The notes: generated by a model from the letters alone, not told the origin. 15,694 nt of DNA from Gammaproteobacteria bacterium (GCA_014239225.1 JAAZZI010000009.1:1-15694); one strand, 5' to 3'. Shown: positions 8,103 through 14,983, counted from the stretch's first letter. Numbers and translations: made by a program.

Positions 8103-9380
8103 CTAATTAATTTTTTTGAAAATCTTTTCAGCAGTATCAATTGTTAATTTTATATCATCATCAGAATGCGACGATGAAACAAAGCCAGCTTCATATGAAG
8201 ATGGCGCTAAGTAGATTCCCTCTTCTAGCATGCCGTGGAAAAAAATATTGTAGTGTTCTTTATTGCAATTGATTACTTTTTCAAAAGAATCAATCGTTTT
8301 CTCACTGGTAAAGAATAATCCAAACATACCCCCAACATAATTCATTGCTAACGGGACACCTATTTTTTTTGCTGACTCAGTAATTCCATCGACCAATATT
8401 TTTGTTTTATGCTCAAGCGAATTAAAAAAGCCTTCAGAAGATATTAAGTTAAGTGTTGTCAGCCCAGCGCTCATCGCAACTGGATTTCCCGATAATGTTC
8501 CTGCCTGATATATTGGTCCGTCCGGCGCAATATGATTCATAATATTTTCTTTTCCACCAAAAGCACCAACAGGCATTCCGCCGCCAATAATTTTCCCTAA
8601 AATAGTTATGTCGGGAGTGATGTTAAATATAGATTGTGCCCCACCTAAGGCAACACGAAAACCCGTCATAACCTCATCAAATATTAATACTGATTGATGT
8701 TTGTTACAAAGCTCTCGGAGTGTATTCAAGAATTCCTGATTCCCAGGTACGAGGCTCATATTTCCTGCTATGGGTTCAATGATAACTGCTGCAACTTTAT
8801 TCCCAATTTTTTCGAATGCATCTTGAAGCTGATGGATGTCATTATAGGTAAGCGTTACTGTATACTTTGCAAGGTCTGTAGGTACGCCAGGGGAGGTTGG
8901 GACACCAAATGTTAAGGCACCTGATCCGGCTTTAACGAGTAATGAATCAGTATGGCCATGGTAGCATCCTTCAAATTTAATAATAATATCTCGCCCTGTA
9001 TAACCCCTTGCTAATCTGATGGCACTCATCGCAGCTTCCGTGCCTGAATTTACCATGCGTATTTTTTCAATTGACGGCATTAAATCACAAATTTTATTAG
9101 CCATCTGCGTTTCAATTTCAGTTGGCGCACCAAAGCTAAGCCCACATTTTGCCGCATCATTAACTGCTTTGACTATCTCGGGGTGAGCATGCCCTAATAT
9201 CATAGGCCCCCAAGATCCAACATAGTCGAGATATTTTTTGTCTTTACTATCATATAAATAAGGGCCCGATGCCTTATTGATAAAAAGTGGCGTACCTGTC
9301 ACAGCTTTAAAAGCACGTACGGGTGAATTCACACCACCGGGGATACGTTTTTTTGCTTCATCAAATAGTTTTTTTGTCAT
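8103..9380 (-). CDS. hemL: Glutamate-1-semialdehyde 2,1-aminomutase
   Basis: This enzyme uses PLP/PMP to convert glutamate-1-semialdehyde into 5-aminolevulinate, the last step of the C5 route to haem and other tetrapyrroles. The 425 residues compare with 426 in E. coli. The fold type I aminotransferase signature is intact: SGTEA at 112-116, FDEVMTGFR at 234-242 and the PLP lysine K263 in LGKIIGGGMP. The N terminus SPVRAFKAVTGTP is typical. The start lies 8 bases after the thiE stop with no clear ribosome site, so translational coupling to thiE is likely. The aminomutase is cytoplasmic and acts as a dimer. hemJ lies about 1.7 kb away in a separate transcript. Confidence 0.97.
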   Translation of the reverse strand: MTKKLFDEAKKRIPGGVNSPVRAFKAVTGTPLFINKASGPYLYDSKDKKYLDYVGSWGPMILGHAHPEIVKAVNDAAKCGLSFGAPTEIETQMANKICDLMPSIEKIRMVNSGTEAAMSAIRLARGYTGRDIIIKFEGCYHGHTDSLLVKAGSGALTFGVPTSPGVPTDLAKYTVTLTYNDIHQLQDAFEKIGNKVAAVIIEPIAGNMSLVPGNQEFLNTLRELCNKHQSVLIFDEVMTGFRVALGGAQSIFNITPDITILGKIIGGGMPVGAFGGKENIMNHIAPDGPIYQAGTLSGNPVAMSAGLTTLNLISSEGFFNSLEHKTKILVDGITESAKKIGVPLAMNYVGGMFGLFFTSEKTIDSFEKVINCNKEHYNIFFHGMLEEGIYLAPSSYEAGFVSSSHSDDDIKLTIDTAEKIFKKIN

Positions 9381-9388
9381 TTTAGTAA

Positions 9389-10012
9389 TTAATAAAATAA
9401 ATTTTTATAGGCTTTTACACTATTAATAATATCAGTTGATGCATAAATTCCACTTATAATCGCTAGAAAATCAACTTTATTATCAACGAGCTGTTTTCCA
9501 TTCTCTGGTGTTATTCCTCCAATAGCAACCACTGGAATATTTAATTTTGATTTTGCTATTGGCAGTAGATCAATAGCGATCTTTCTAGCTTCAGGTTTTG
9601 TAGGCGAATTAAAGAATGAACCTAATGTAATATAATCAGCCCCCATAATTTCTGCAGTAATTGCATCTTCAAGATTGTTATAACAGGAAACCCCGATTAT
9701 TTTATCGCCAAGAATTTTTCTAGCCATGTCGATATCCATATCATCTCCACCTAAATGGACTCCATCTGCTGATATTTCTTTTGCTAGCACCACATCATCA
9801 TTAACAATAAATAGAGTGTTATATTTTTTACAAAGAGTTTGCAGTTTTAGCGCAGTCGATTTTTTAATTTCGTACTTTGAATTTTTATCACGAAATTGAA
9901 AAAGTGATATCCCAACGTCTAGTATTTTTTCTGTTTTATCTAGCAAATCATCGATCGCAAGATTCTTATAATCACTGATTAGATAAATCCCACTGGATTT
10001 TGGCATATCCAT
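9389..10012 (-). CDS. thiE: Thiamine-phosphate synthase
   Basis: This cytoplasmic enzyme joins HMP diphosphate (from ThiD) with the thiazole phosphate moiety to give thiamine monophosphate. The 207 residues form a TIM barrel. Visible motifs are FQFRDK (38-43, the form of QLRDK), VNDD (70-73), GVHLGGDD (84-91) for Mg-diphosphate binding, LGSFFNSPTKP (130-140) and AIGGITPEN (163-171). The start ATG 10012 gives MDMPKSSGIYLISD; a second ATG two codons in is possible. The 35-base gap after thiD and the 8-base gap before hemL indicate a thiD-thiE-hemL operon. No TPP riboswitch is apparent in the 63 bases before thiD. Confidence 0.95.
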   Translation of the reverse strand: MDMPKSSGIYLISDYKNLAIDDLLDKTEKILDVGISLFQFRDKNSKYEIKKSTALKLQTLCKKYNTLFIVNDDVVLAKEISADGVHLGGDDMDIDMARKILGDKIIGVSCYNNLEDAITAEIMGADYITLGSFFNSPTKPEARKIAIDLLPIAKSKLNIPVVAIGGITPENGKQLVDNKVDFLAIISGIYASTDIINSVKAYKNLFY

Positions 10013-10047
10013 AATATTATGATGAAAAAAATTTAGGGATGAGTGAA

Positions 10048-10848
10048 TTATAAAACATTATTTTTTTTAATAAAAAAACGGTTGGGATGAATTTGCCCTT
10101 TCCCCAGATGCAAACCATTTTTTAAAGTTTCCCATGTGTATTTTTGTGCATCTTTTACTGCTTTTTCCAAATTATCTCCAAGCGCCAGATTTGCTGCAAT
10201 TCTCGATGATAATGTACAGCCCGAACCGTGGAATGTGTTAGACAATCTTTCCCATGTATAATTAATTGGAACACTATCTTTCGTATAGAATGTATTTATC
10301 ACATCATTTGTTGCTTCATGTGTACCCGTTATCAATGCAGCTTTTGTGCCGTAGTTTAATAGTTTATTAGCAGCAAATTTCAGATCTTCACAATTAGTAA
10401 GTATTTTTGCTTCAACAGTATTCGGAGTAATGATTGTTGTTAATGGCAATAATGAAGATATTATTTTTTCATATGTTTTTTCAGAGGAAAGATTTTTCCC
10501 AGTTTCTGAATTTATTATTGGGTCTAAAACAATAGGAATTTTTGTATTTGATAATGCATCATGTATTGTATCAACCAGTTCAGGACTACCAATCATCCCA
10601 ATTTTACATGCAAGAATATCCATATCATCTAGTACAAGTTTAATTTGTTCTCTAAAAAAAATAGAATCCTGTGGAGTGATAGTTGTGATTGTATTAGTAT
10701 TCTGTGCTGTTAATGACGTGATGACTGTCGTTGCATGACATCCTGCGTTAGCGATGCTTTCGATATCTGCCTGGACTCCAGCTCCACCCGATGGGTCATG
10801 ACCTGCGATGACCAGCACAATCGGTTTTTTATTTTTTTTATTGACCAT
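10048..10848 (-). CDS. thiD: Hydroxymethylpyrimidine/phosphomethylpyrimidine kinase
   Basis: This ribokinase-fold enzyme phosphorylates HMP and then HMP phosphate to HMP diphosphate, the pyrimidine half of thiamine. The 266 residues are normal for the family. The substrate and phosphate segment GHDPSGGAG is at 16-24, followed by QADIESI and TSLTAQNT. The anion-hole motif FHGSGCTLS (206-214) carries the reactive Cys C211. It is the first gene of the thiD-thiE-hemL transcript and is divergent from the rubredoxin gene across 63 bases, so the two promoters must share that gap. No thiC, thiG or thiM lies in the window. Confidence 0.96.
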   Translation of the reverse strand: MVNKKNKKPIVLVIAGHDPSGGAGVQADIESIANAGCHATTVITSLTAQNTNTITTITPQDSIFFREQIKLVLDDMDILACKIGMIGSPELVDTIHDALSNTKIPIVLDPIINSETGKNLSSEKTYEKIISSLLPLTTIITPNTVEAKILTNCEDLKFAANKLLNYGTKAALITGTHEATNDVINTFYTKDSVPINYTWERLSNTFHGSGCTLSSRIAANLALGDNLEKAVKDAQKYTWETLKNGLHLGKGQIHPNRFFIKKNNVL

Positions 10849-10897
10849 AATGAGGGTATTTTACATAGTCATTCACGGCTAAGAAATTAAAAAATAT

Positions 10898-10906
10898 AAG
10901 GAAAGG
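10898..10906 (+). promoter_or_regulatory. Ribosome binding site of rubredoxin
   Basis: AAGGAAAGG ends 5 bases before the ATG at 10912. It is one of the clearest ribosome sites in the window and supports the short rubredoxin gene. Confidence 0.75.
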
Positions 10907-10911
10907 CAACA

Positions 10912-11076
10912 ATGAGAAGATACATGTGTGCTATTTGTGGTTTTGTTTATGATGAAGAAAAAGGACTTCCTGAAGAGGGTATAGCACCAAAGACAAAATG
11001 GGATGAAATACCTCAAGACTGGGTTTGTCCTGAATGCGGGGCAAGAAAAGAAGATTTTGAAATGATAGTGGTATAG
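10912..11076 (+). CDS. Rubredoxin
   Basis: This 54-residue electron carrier binds one iron through four cysteines. The sequence shows C6-x2-C9 (YMCAICGFVYD) and C39-x2-C42 (DWVCPECGARK), with the aromatic core residues Y4, Y13, W30, W37 and F49 in their usual places. This is the whole protein, starting MRRYM and ending FEMIVV. It has no signal peptide, so it is cytoplasmic. It is a single-gene unit divergent from thiD and convergent with hemJ. The redox partner is unknown: no rubredoxin reductase, alkane hydroxylase or diiron enzyme is nearby. Family assignment is secure. Confidence 0.96.
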   Translation: MRRYMCAICGFVYDEEKGLPEEGIAPKTKWDEIPQDWVCPECGARKEDFEMIVV

Positions 11077-11102
11077 AAAAAACATCATTTATTGTTTAGT
11101 CG

Positions 11103-11128
11103 CAATCCTTTTAATTTAAAAAGGTTTG
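11103..11128. terminator. Possible bidirectional hairpin between rubredoxin and hemJ
   Basis: The inverted repeat CAATCCTTTT / AAAAGGTTTG has arms 11103-11112 and 11119-11128 with one mismatch (11106/11125) and a 6-base loop. It overlaps the hemJ stop codon. The T and A runs inside the stem could serve transcripts from either side, but no clean U-run follows it. Confidence 0.35.
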
Positions 11129-11541
11129 ATGATAGCAAGTAGAACAATACCAACCAGAATTAAGACAGGTACTTCATTAAACCAGCGATACCAAATATGG
11201 GTGTGTTTATTTCGGTCATATTTAAAGTCTTGTAATAGGGAGAAACAATAAATGTGATATAAAACTAGAACAGCTATTAAGATCATTTTTAGCGATAACC
11301 ATAACTGACCGCTATAGCTAGTTATTCCATTGCTTACTAATAAACAAAACCCAAAAATAATAGTCAGCAGCCCTCCCGGGGTTGCTATTCCATAAAAAAG
11401 TTTTTTTTCCATGATTTTAAATCGGTCAATACTTATTTTGTCATCACTCATTGCATGATATACAAATAAACGAGGCAAATAAAACAGGCCTGAAAACCAT
11501 GTCACCATAAATATAAGATGTAAAGCTTTATACCAGAGCAT
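11116..11541 (-). CDS. hemJ: Protoporphyrinogen IX oxidase, HemJ type
   Basis: This small integral membrane enzyme (formerly UPF0093) oxidises protoporphyrinogen IX to protoporphyrin IX, the next-to-last step of haem synthesis. Its 141 residues hold about four membrane helices (near 5-25, 50-70, 79-100 and 120-139). The family residues His8 in KALHLIF and Lys85 in WLSLKMIL are present. So are the typical FSGLFYLPRLFVYH segment (16-29), FNEVP (121-125) and the C-terminal KPF. It follows the TlpA-like gene by 18 bases on the same strand and probably shares its transcript. HemJ is found where HemG and HemY are lacking; whether that holds for the rest of this genome cannot be seen here. Confidence 0.92.
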   Translation of the reverse strand: MLWYKALHLIFMVTWFSGLFYLPRLFVYHAMSDDKISIDRFKIMEKKLFYGIATPGGLLTIIFGFCLLVSNGITSYSGQLWLSLKMILIAVLVLYHIYCFSLLQDFKYDRNKHTHIWYRWFNEVPVLILVGIVLLAIIKPF

Positions 11542-11559
11542 TTTTAAAGTTTATATTAT

Positions 11560-12045
11560 TTATGTTTGTAGTAATTTTTTTATTTTAGAACGTAGACTAT
11601 CGATATCCATTACTCCGACAAAACGTTGAATTATTTTTCCATCGGCACTAATTAAAAAATTTGTTGGCGTTGCTTTTATTTTTCCAAATGCTATCTCAGC
11701 ATCTGCACTAATATCTAGTGCAATTGGGTATGGGATTTTTTTCTTTTCAGATAACGCAATTACCCTGTTTGGCGGGTCGTAGGACATGGCAATACCAATA
11801 ATCTCGAAACCATCCTTATTTAGTTCGTCATATAGTTTAGTGAGACGAGGAATTTCCTCTAAACATATGGAGCATGTTGTAGACCAAAAGGTAACCAACA
11901 ATGGCTTACCTTTGAATGAATTTATATCAACTGTTTGACCGTCAATAAAATTTAAACTTATATCTGGGGCTTTAGTCGGGATTAAATAAAATAGCAGACT
12001 CAACACAAATGTCAGATAAACGGAAATTTTTAGTATTTTTCTCAT
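11560..12045 (-). CDS. TlpA-like membrane-anchored thioredoxin-family protein
   Basis: This 161-residue thiol-disulfide protein probably faces the periplasm. The N terminus (about 1-23) is a hydrophobic anchor or uncleaved signal after MRKILK. The thioredoxin fold follows, with the redox motif C58-S-I-C61 in FWSTTCSICLEEIP and the cis-proline at P127 in KATPTNF. These features fit the TlpA/ResA branch, which reduces disulfides in exported proteins, for example during cytochrome maturation. The catalytic pair is intact but the usual Trp before the first Cys is Thr (TTC), a form I know from other proteobacterial TlpA-like proteins. It lies just upstream of hemJ. The real client is unknown. Confidence 0.88.
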   Translation of the reverse strand: MRKILKISVYLTFVLSLLFYLIPTKAPDISLNFIDGQTVDINSFKGKPLLVTFWSTTCSICLEEIPRLTKLYDELNKDGFEIIGIAMSYDPPNRVIALSEKKKIPYPIALDISADAEIAFGKIKATPTNFLISADGKIIQRFVGVMDIDSLRSKIKKLLQT

Positions 12046-12222
12046 TAGGCAATGAATCTCATATTTAGACCATATTATCTAGTATTTTCTTGGTTCTATA
12101 AGAAAATTAAATCTCATTTGTTACCCTGTTCGCTGATTATATTTTGGACTGAAACTATATTTTATATAAAAATCAATAAGTTAATCACTATCTTGATACC
12201 CAAGAATCCAAGAATTGATTTC
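12046..12222. other. AT-rich gene-free part of the tlpA-argC interval
   Basis: These bases lie upstream of the divergent TlpA-like gene and presumably hold its promoter, though no convincing -35/-10 pair stands out on the minus strand. A 78-codon open frame (12052-12288, +) runs through this stretch into the hairpin downstream. It has a poor ribosome site (AGG only 2 bases before the ATG), no recognisable domain and a composition expected from AT-rich DNA, so I do not call it a gene. The short inverted pair CAAGAA/TTCTTG lies at its right end (12201-12206 and 12220-12225). Confidence 0.4.
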
Positions 12223-12251
12223 TTGACACTTTTACCATCTAGCATTAACCT
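12223..12251 (+). promoter_or_regulatory. Candidate sigma-70 promoter before the hairpin-terminator unit
   Basis: A perfect -35 box TTGACA (12223-12228) is followed after 17 bases by TAACCT (12246-12251), a three-of-six match to the -10 box with the important first, second and last positions kept. Transcription would start near 12258, exactly at the base of the following hairpin. It is the best -35 box in the interval, and the terminator at 12316-12338 requires some plus-strand promoter here. Confidence 0.45.
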
Positions 12252-12256
12252 CGTTC

Positions 12257-12286
12257 GGGAATTAGTTGTTTATACAACTAATTCTT
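12257..12286 (+). repeat. Perfect 11-bp inverted repeat
   Basis: The arms GAATTAGTTGT (12259-12269) and ACAACTAATTC (12274-12284) are perfectly complementary around the 4-base loop TTAT. G-U pairs could extend the RNA stem by two (12257-12258 with 12285-12286). As DNA it is a symmetric site that could bind a dimeric repressor at the predicted transcription start. As RNA it is a stable 5' stem-loop. It is not followed by a U-run, so it is not itself a terminator. Confidence 0.8.
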
Positions 12287-12338
12287 AAAAATAATAATTA
12301 TAAAACTTTGAATTCAAAGCGGCCTCGGCCGCTTTTTT
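12258..12338 (+). ncRNA. Candidate small RNA or argC leader
   Basis: From the predicted start near 12258 to the end of the terminator U-run there are about 81 bases. They hold a perfect 5' stem-loop, an A/U-rich linker (12287-12305), a 14-base palindrome CTTTGAATTCAAAG (12306-12319) and a strong terminator hairpin. This is the layout of many bacterial small RNAs: 5' hairpin, single-stranded A/U-rich region, terminator with poly-U. It contains no open frame of note. The same structure could instead be a leader that ends transcription before argC. I do not recognise it as a known RNA family. It is inferred from structure alone. Confidence 0.4.
12316..12338 (+). terminator. Strong rho-independent terminator before argC
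   Basis: The stem AAAGCGGC / GCCGCTTT (12316-12323 and 12328-12335) with loop CTCG is followed by further Ts (a run of six, 12333-12338). It is G+C-rich in an AT-rich setting and points to the plus strand only; the minus-strand reading has no U-run after the stem. The genes immediately to the left are on the minus strand, so the transcript it ends must begin inside the 12046-12316 interval. Confidence 0.85.
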
Positions 12339-12366
12339 ATTTGCCCATGACTACGTATTATTAATT

Positions 12367-12372
12367 TATAAT
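12367..12372 (+). promoter_or_regulatory. Possible -10 box of argC
   Basis: A perfect TATAAT lies after the terminator and about 40 bases before the argC start. The nearest -35-like TTGCCC (12341-12346) is 20 bases away, too far for a strong promoter. argC may need an activator, or may depend on reading through the terminator. No ArgR box (TGAAT-N4-ATTCA) is visible; the nearest resemblance is TGAATTCA at 12309-12316, which lacks the spacer. Confidence 0.35.
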
Positions 12373-12411
12373 TTGGATGGTTTGGGTTACTGAGGAATGG
12401 TTGGAAATAAA

Positions 12412-13446
12412 ATGATCCGTATAGGTATTGTTGGGGCTACTGGTTACACTGGCGCTGAGTTGCTTCGATTATTATCATTTCATGATGCCGTTGAAGTTGT
12501 TATTGCTACTTCAAATGAAAGAAAAGGCGAGCTCATAACAGATGTTTTCCCATCGTTGAAACAGTTTGATTTTCGATTTGTTGGCCATGATAGCGAAGAA
12601 TTGTATTCATGCGACCTTATTTTTTTTGCCACACCAAATGCAACTGCAATGAATTATGTTCCCACGATGCTTGAGCAAGGCTGCCGGGTTATCGATTTGT
12701 CAGCAGATTTTAGAATTCAATCTTCGAAAACTTGGGAGTATTGGTATAAGCAAAAACATGCTTGCCCAGAGCTTTTAGAAACTGCGGTATATGGACTGCC
12801 TGAACTCAATCGCGATCAAATAAGTAAAGCAAATTTGATTGCAAATCCTGGCTGCTACCCAACCGCTGTGACACTTGGTTTATTGCCAGCAATCAAAAAT
12901 GGGTTGATTGAGACGAAAGACATTATCGCGAATGCGGTATCCGGGGTAAGTGGCGCGGGACGGAAAGCAGTACTTTCAAAGGAATTTTCTGATTTTACTG
13001 AATCGTTTAAAGCCTATGGTGTATTTACGCACAGACATCTGCCGGAGATTACACAAATTCTGAATGATGTTAAGCCAGCAAGTGATATTAGCTTTACATT
13101 TACCCCGCATCTAGTTTCAATGCATCGGGGTATTCACACAACTTTATATACGAAGTTAAAGGCCAGTCCTGATGAAATACGAGATCATTATACTAATTTT
13201 TATTCACATGAAAAATTTGTTGATGTTTTATCAGAAGGATCATACCCAGAGACAAAAGCTGTAAAAATGACGAATATGTGTAACATCGCACTTCATTTTA
13301 GTAATGATAAACCTGAGCAACTTATAATTTTATCGGTTATAGACAATCTAGTAAAAGGTGCAGCCGGACAGGCGATACAAAACATGAATCTCATGTTTGA
13401 TTTAGATGAAGAAACGGGGCTAGTATCTTCTGAATTAAATGTTTAA
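12412..13446 (+). CDS. argC: N-acetyl-gamma-glutamyl-phosphate reductase
   Basis: This enzyme reduces N-acetylglutamyl phosphate with NADPH to the semialdehyde, the third step of arginine synthesis. I chose ATG 12412, giving 344 residues starting MIRIGIVGATGYTGAELL, a family-typical N terminus. An in-frame ATG at 12397 adds five residues, but its GAGGA would directly touch the start codon. The NADP-binding GATGYTG is at 8-14, and the catalytic Cys C148 sits in ANPGCYPT. SGVSGAGRKA and the substrate-binding HRHLPEI are also present. It is the first gene of argC-DUF6776-bactofilin-erpA, with gaps of 17, 14 and 15 bases. The interval before it is unusually structured. Confidence 0.96.
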   Translation: MIRIGIVGATGYTGAELLRLLSFHDAVEVVIATSNERKGELITDVFPSLKQFDFRFVGHDSEELYSCDLIFFATPNATAMNYVPTMLEQGCRVIDLSADFRIQSSKTWEYWYKQKHACPELLETAVYGLPELNRDQISKANLIANPGCYPTAVTLGLLPAIKNGLIETKDIIANAVSGVSGAGRKAVLSKEFSDFTESFKAYGVFTHRHLPEITQILNDVKPASDISFTFTPHLVSMHRGIHTTLYTKLKASPDEIRDHYTNFYSHEKFVDVLSEGSYPETKAVKMTNMCNIALHFSNDKPEQLIILSVIDNLVKGAAGQAIQNMNLMFDLDEETGLVSSELNV

Positions 13447-13463
13447 ATATATATTCCATCTCT

Positions 13464-14177
13464 ATGCCTAAGCATATTGTAAAAAAAGATAGTCGTTTTT
13501 TGCCAGCGCATTACATTACTTTTTTTCTTTTAGTTTTTGTTATTGTTGGATGGTTTTTATATGATAGCCCTCGTTTAAAAACAATTAGAACACAATTATC
13601 ACAAGCACATGATATAAGCGAACTTTTGAGTTCTAATAAAGAATTGAAAAAACAGAATCAAGAATTAGACAAACAGGCTCTAAAACTTGAGCGTTTGGCA
13701 GATATTGATAACGGAACATCAATAAGACTACAAAATGAAATTAAGTCACTACAAGAGCAAGTTTTTAATTTAAGGAGAGAATTGACATTTTATAAAGGAA
13801 TCATAACTGCAAGCTCATACTCTAGAGGGCTGAATATTCAGGGATTACATATAGAAACTACGCGAAAGCAAACTTTTTTTAAGTATAAATTAGTGTTAAC
13901 CAATATCGGTAATAGTGATAGTATTACAGAAGTTACGATAGATATGTCAGTAGAAGGAAACGATAAATCTGGTTTTCGTACTTTATCATCTGGAGACATG
14001 ATTCTAGGGGCAGAACTTAAACGTAAAATAAAAGTTAGAAACTTTGAACGTATTGAGGGTAACTTTAGTTTCCCAAATGGATTTGAGCCTTTAAGAGTAC
14101 TGGTTGATCTGCAACAGCACGATAAAGAAAAATTGAGACTTCATAGAATATTTGAGTGGCATGTTGGCGAAAACTAA
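13464..14177 (+). CDS. Single-pass membrane coiled-coil protein (DUF6776 type)
   Basis: I see a 237-residue protein of unknown function. The short cytoplasmic N terminus MPKHIVKKDSRF is followed by one membrane helix (about 14-33) and then a long Leu/Glu/Lys/Gln-rich coiled coil (about 38-110) ending RRELTFYKGI. A C-terminal domain rich in beta strands (about 120-237) closes the protein. By the positive-inside rule the coiled coil and C-terminal domain lie in the periplasm. The build and place next to a bactofilin gene match proteins annotated DUF6776 in other gammaproteobacteria. A role tying the bactofilin polymer to the envelope is my inference from the adjacency, not shown by the sequence. 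Confidence 0.8.
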   Translation: MPKHIVKKDSRFLPAHYITFFLLVFVIVGWFLYDSPRLKTIRTQLSQAHDISELLSSNKELKKQNQELDKQALKLERLADIDNGTSIRLQNEIKSLQEQVFNLRRELTFYKGIITASSYSRGLNIQGLHIETTRKQTFFKYKLVLTNIGNSDSITEVTIDMSVEGNDKSGFRTLSSGDMILGAELKRKIKVRNFERIEGNFSFPNGFEPLRVLVDLQQHDKEKLRLHRIFEWHVGEN

Positions 14178-14191
14178 ATAAGAGAAAGTTA

Positions 14192-14617
14192 ATGTTAAAA
14201 AATTTATTAAAAAAGTATAAAAACAAAAAAACTACTCGTATTGATAGTTTGATTGGGCAGAATACAGAAATTCAGGGTGAAGTTCGATTTTCTGGTGGAG
14301 TTCATATTGACGGAAAAATTAAAGGTAAGGTGATTGGTGAAAATGACGGCACTTCACTTTTATCACAGAGTGAACATGGAGAAATTGAGGGTGAAGTGCG
14401 ATCACCCTATATTGTGATCAATGGTATTGTGAATGGTGATGTACATGCAAGTAGACATGTTGAATTATTATCTAATGCAAAAATTAAAGGTAACGTTTAC
14501 TATAATTTGGTAGAACTATCTATTGGTGCTGAAGTGAATGGAAAGCTTGTTCATACACCCGCGAAACCAGAAGAAGAAGTAGAGTTGGAATTAGACTATA
14601 ACGAAGTTGGTAAATAG
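14192..14617 (+). CDS. Bactofilin (polymer-forming cytoskeletal protein)
   Basis: Bactofilins build nucleotide-free filaments under the membrane that position cell-wall enzymes or other machinery. The protein has 141 residues from ATG 14192 (AGAGAAAG upstream). A GTG at 14156 in the same frame overlaps the previous gene and is not used. The basic, Lys-rich N terminus (MLKNLLKKYKNKK) may bind the membrane. The core (about 18-118) consists of short repeated turns such as IDGKIKGKVIG, IEGEVR and VNGDVH, which stack into the right-handed beta-helix of the family. An acidic tail (EEEVELELDYNE) closes it. It stands between the DUF6776-type gene and erpA. Confidence 0.92.
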   Translation: MLKNLLKKYKNKKTTRIDSLIGQNTEIQGEVRFSGGVHIDGKIKGKVIGENDGTSLLSQSEHGEIEGEVRSPYIVINGIVNGDVHASRHVELLSNAKIKGNVYYNLVELSIGAEVNGKLVHTPAKPEEEVELELDYNEVGK

Positions 14618-14632
14618 ATAATAACTATTTTT

Positions 14633-14983
14633 ATGAATTTAGCTAGAGAAATAACATCCCCATTAATCTTCAGTGTAGCTGCGGCTGGCAAAGTAAAAGA
14701 ACTCATCGAGGATGAAGGTAACGATGCGCTTATGTTACGTGTATTTATCTCAGGTGGCGGGTGCTCAGGATTTCAATACGGATTTACTTTTGATGAGGAA
14801 GTCGGAGAAGGTGATACCGTTGTTGAAAATGAAGGCGTTAAATTATTAGTTGATCCAATGAGTTTTCAGTATTTATCCGGGGCTGAAATTGATTACTCAG
14901 AAGGCATGGAAGGCGCGCAATTTGTAATACGTAACCCTAATGCGTCTACAACCTGCGGTTGCGGTTCGTCATTTTCTGTTTAA
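14633..14983 (+). CDS. erpA: Iron-sulfur cluster insertion protein ErpA
   Basis: This A-type carrier takes Fe-S clusters from the assembly scaffold to target enzymes; in E. coli it serves the isoprenoid enzymes IspG and IspH. The 116 residues compare with 114 in E. coli. The three cluster cysteines are present: C44 in SGGGCSGFQYGF, and C108 and C110 in TTCGCGSSF. The helical EGMEGAQF segment before the last motif is typical of ErpA rather than IscA or SufA. The ATG at 14633 is 15 bases after the bactofilin stop with a weak ribosome site. It converges with anmK across 12 bases. Confidence 0.95.
   Translation: MNLAREITSPLIFSVAAAGKVKELIEDEGNDALMLRVFISGGGCSGFQYGFTFDEEVGEGDTVVENEGVKLLVDPMSFQYLSGAEIDYSEGMEGAQFVIRNPNASTTCGCGSSFSV

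Noticed and set aside
10849..10911. TPP riboswitch upstream of thiD
   Set aside because: The gap is only 63 bases and shows no CUGAGA-like THI-box core on the minus strand.
10879..11088. Minus-strand 69-codon frame across the rubredoxin gene
   Set aside because: The plus strand encodes a complete rubredoxin with all four iron-binding cysteines; the minus frame is its shadow.
12052..12288. 78-codon open frame on the plus strand between the TlpA-like gene and argC
   Set aside because: It has a poor ribosome site, no recognisable domain and AT-driven composition, and it ends inside the perfect hairpin. It is better explained as non-coding DNA, though a small protein cannot be fully excluded.
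12240..12290. tRNA suggested by GTTCG near 12253
   Set aside because: No T-arm, anticodon arm or acceptor stem can be built around it; the local fold is one simple hairpin.
14156..14191. Extended bactofilin start at GTG 14156
   Set aside because: It would overlap the end of the preceding gene and add non-family residues. ATG 14192 has a better ribosome site and a natural N terminus.
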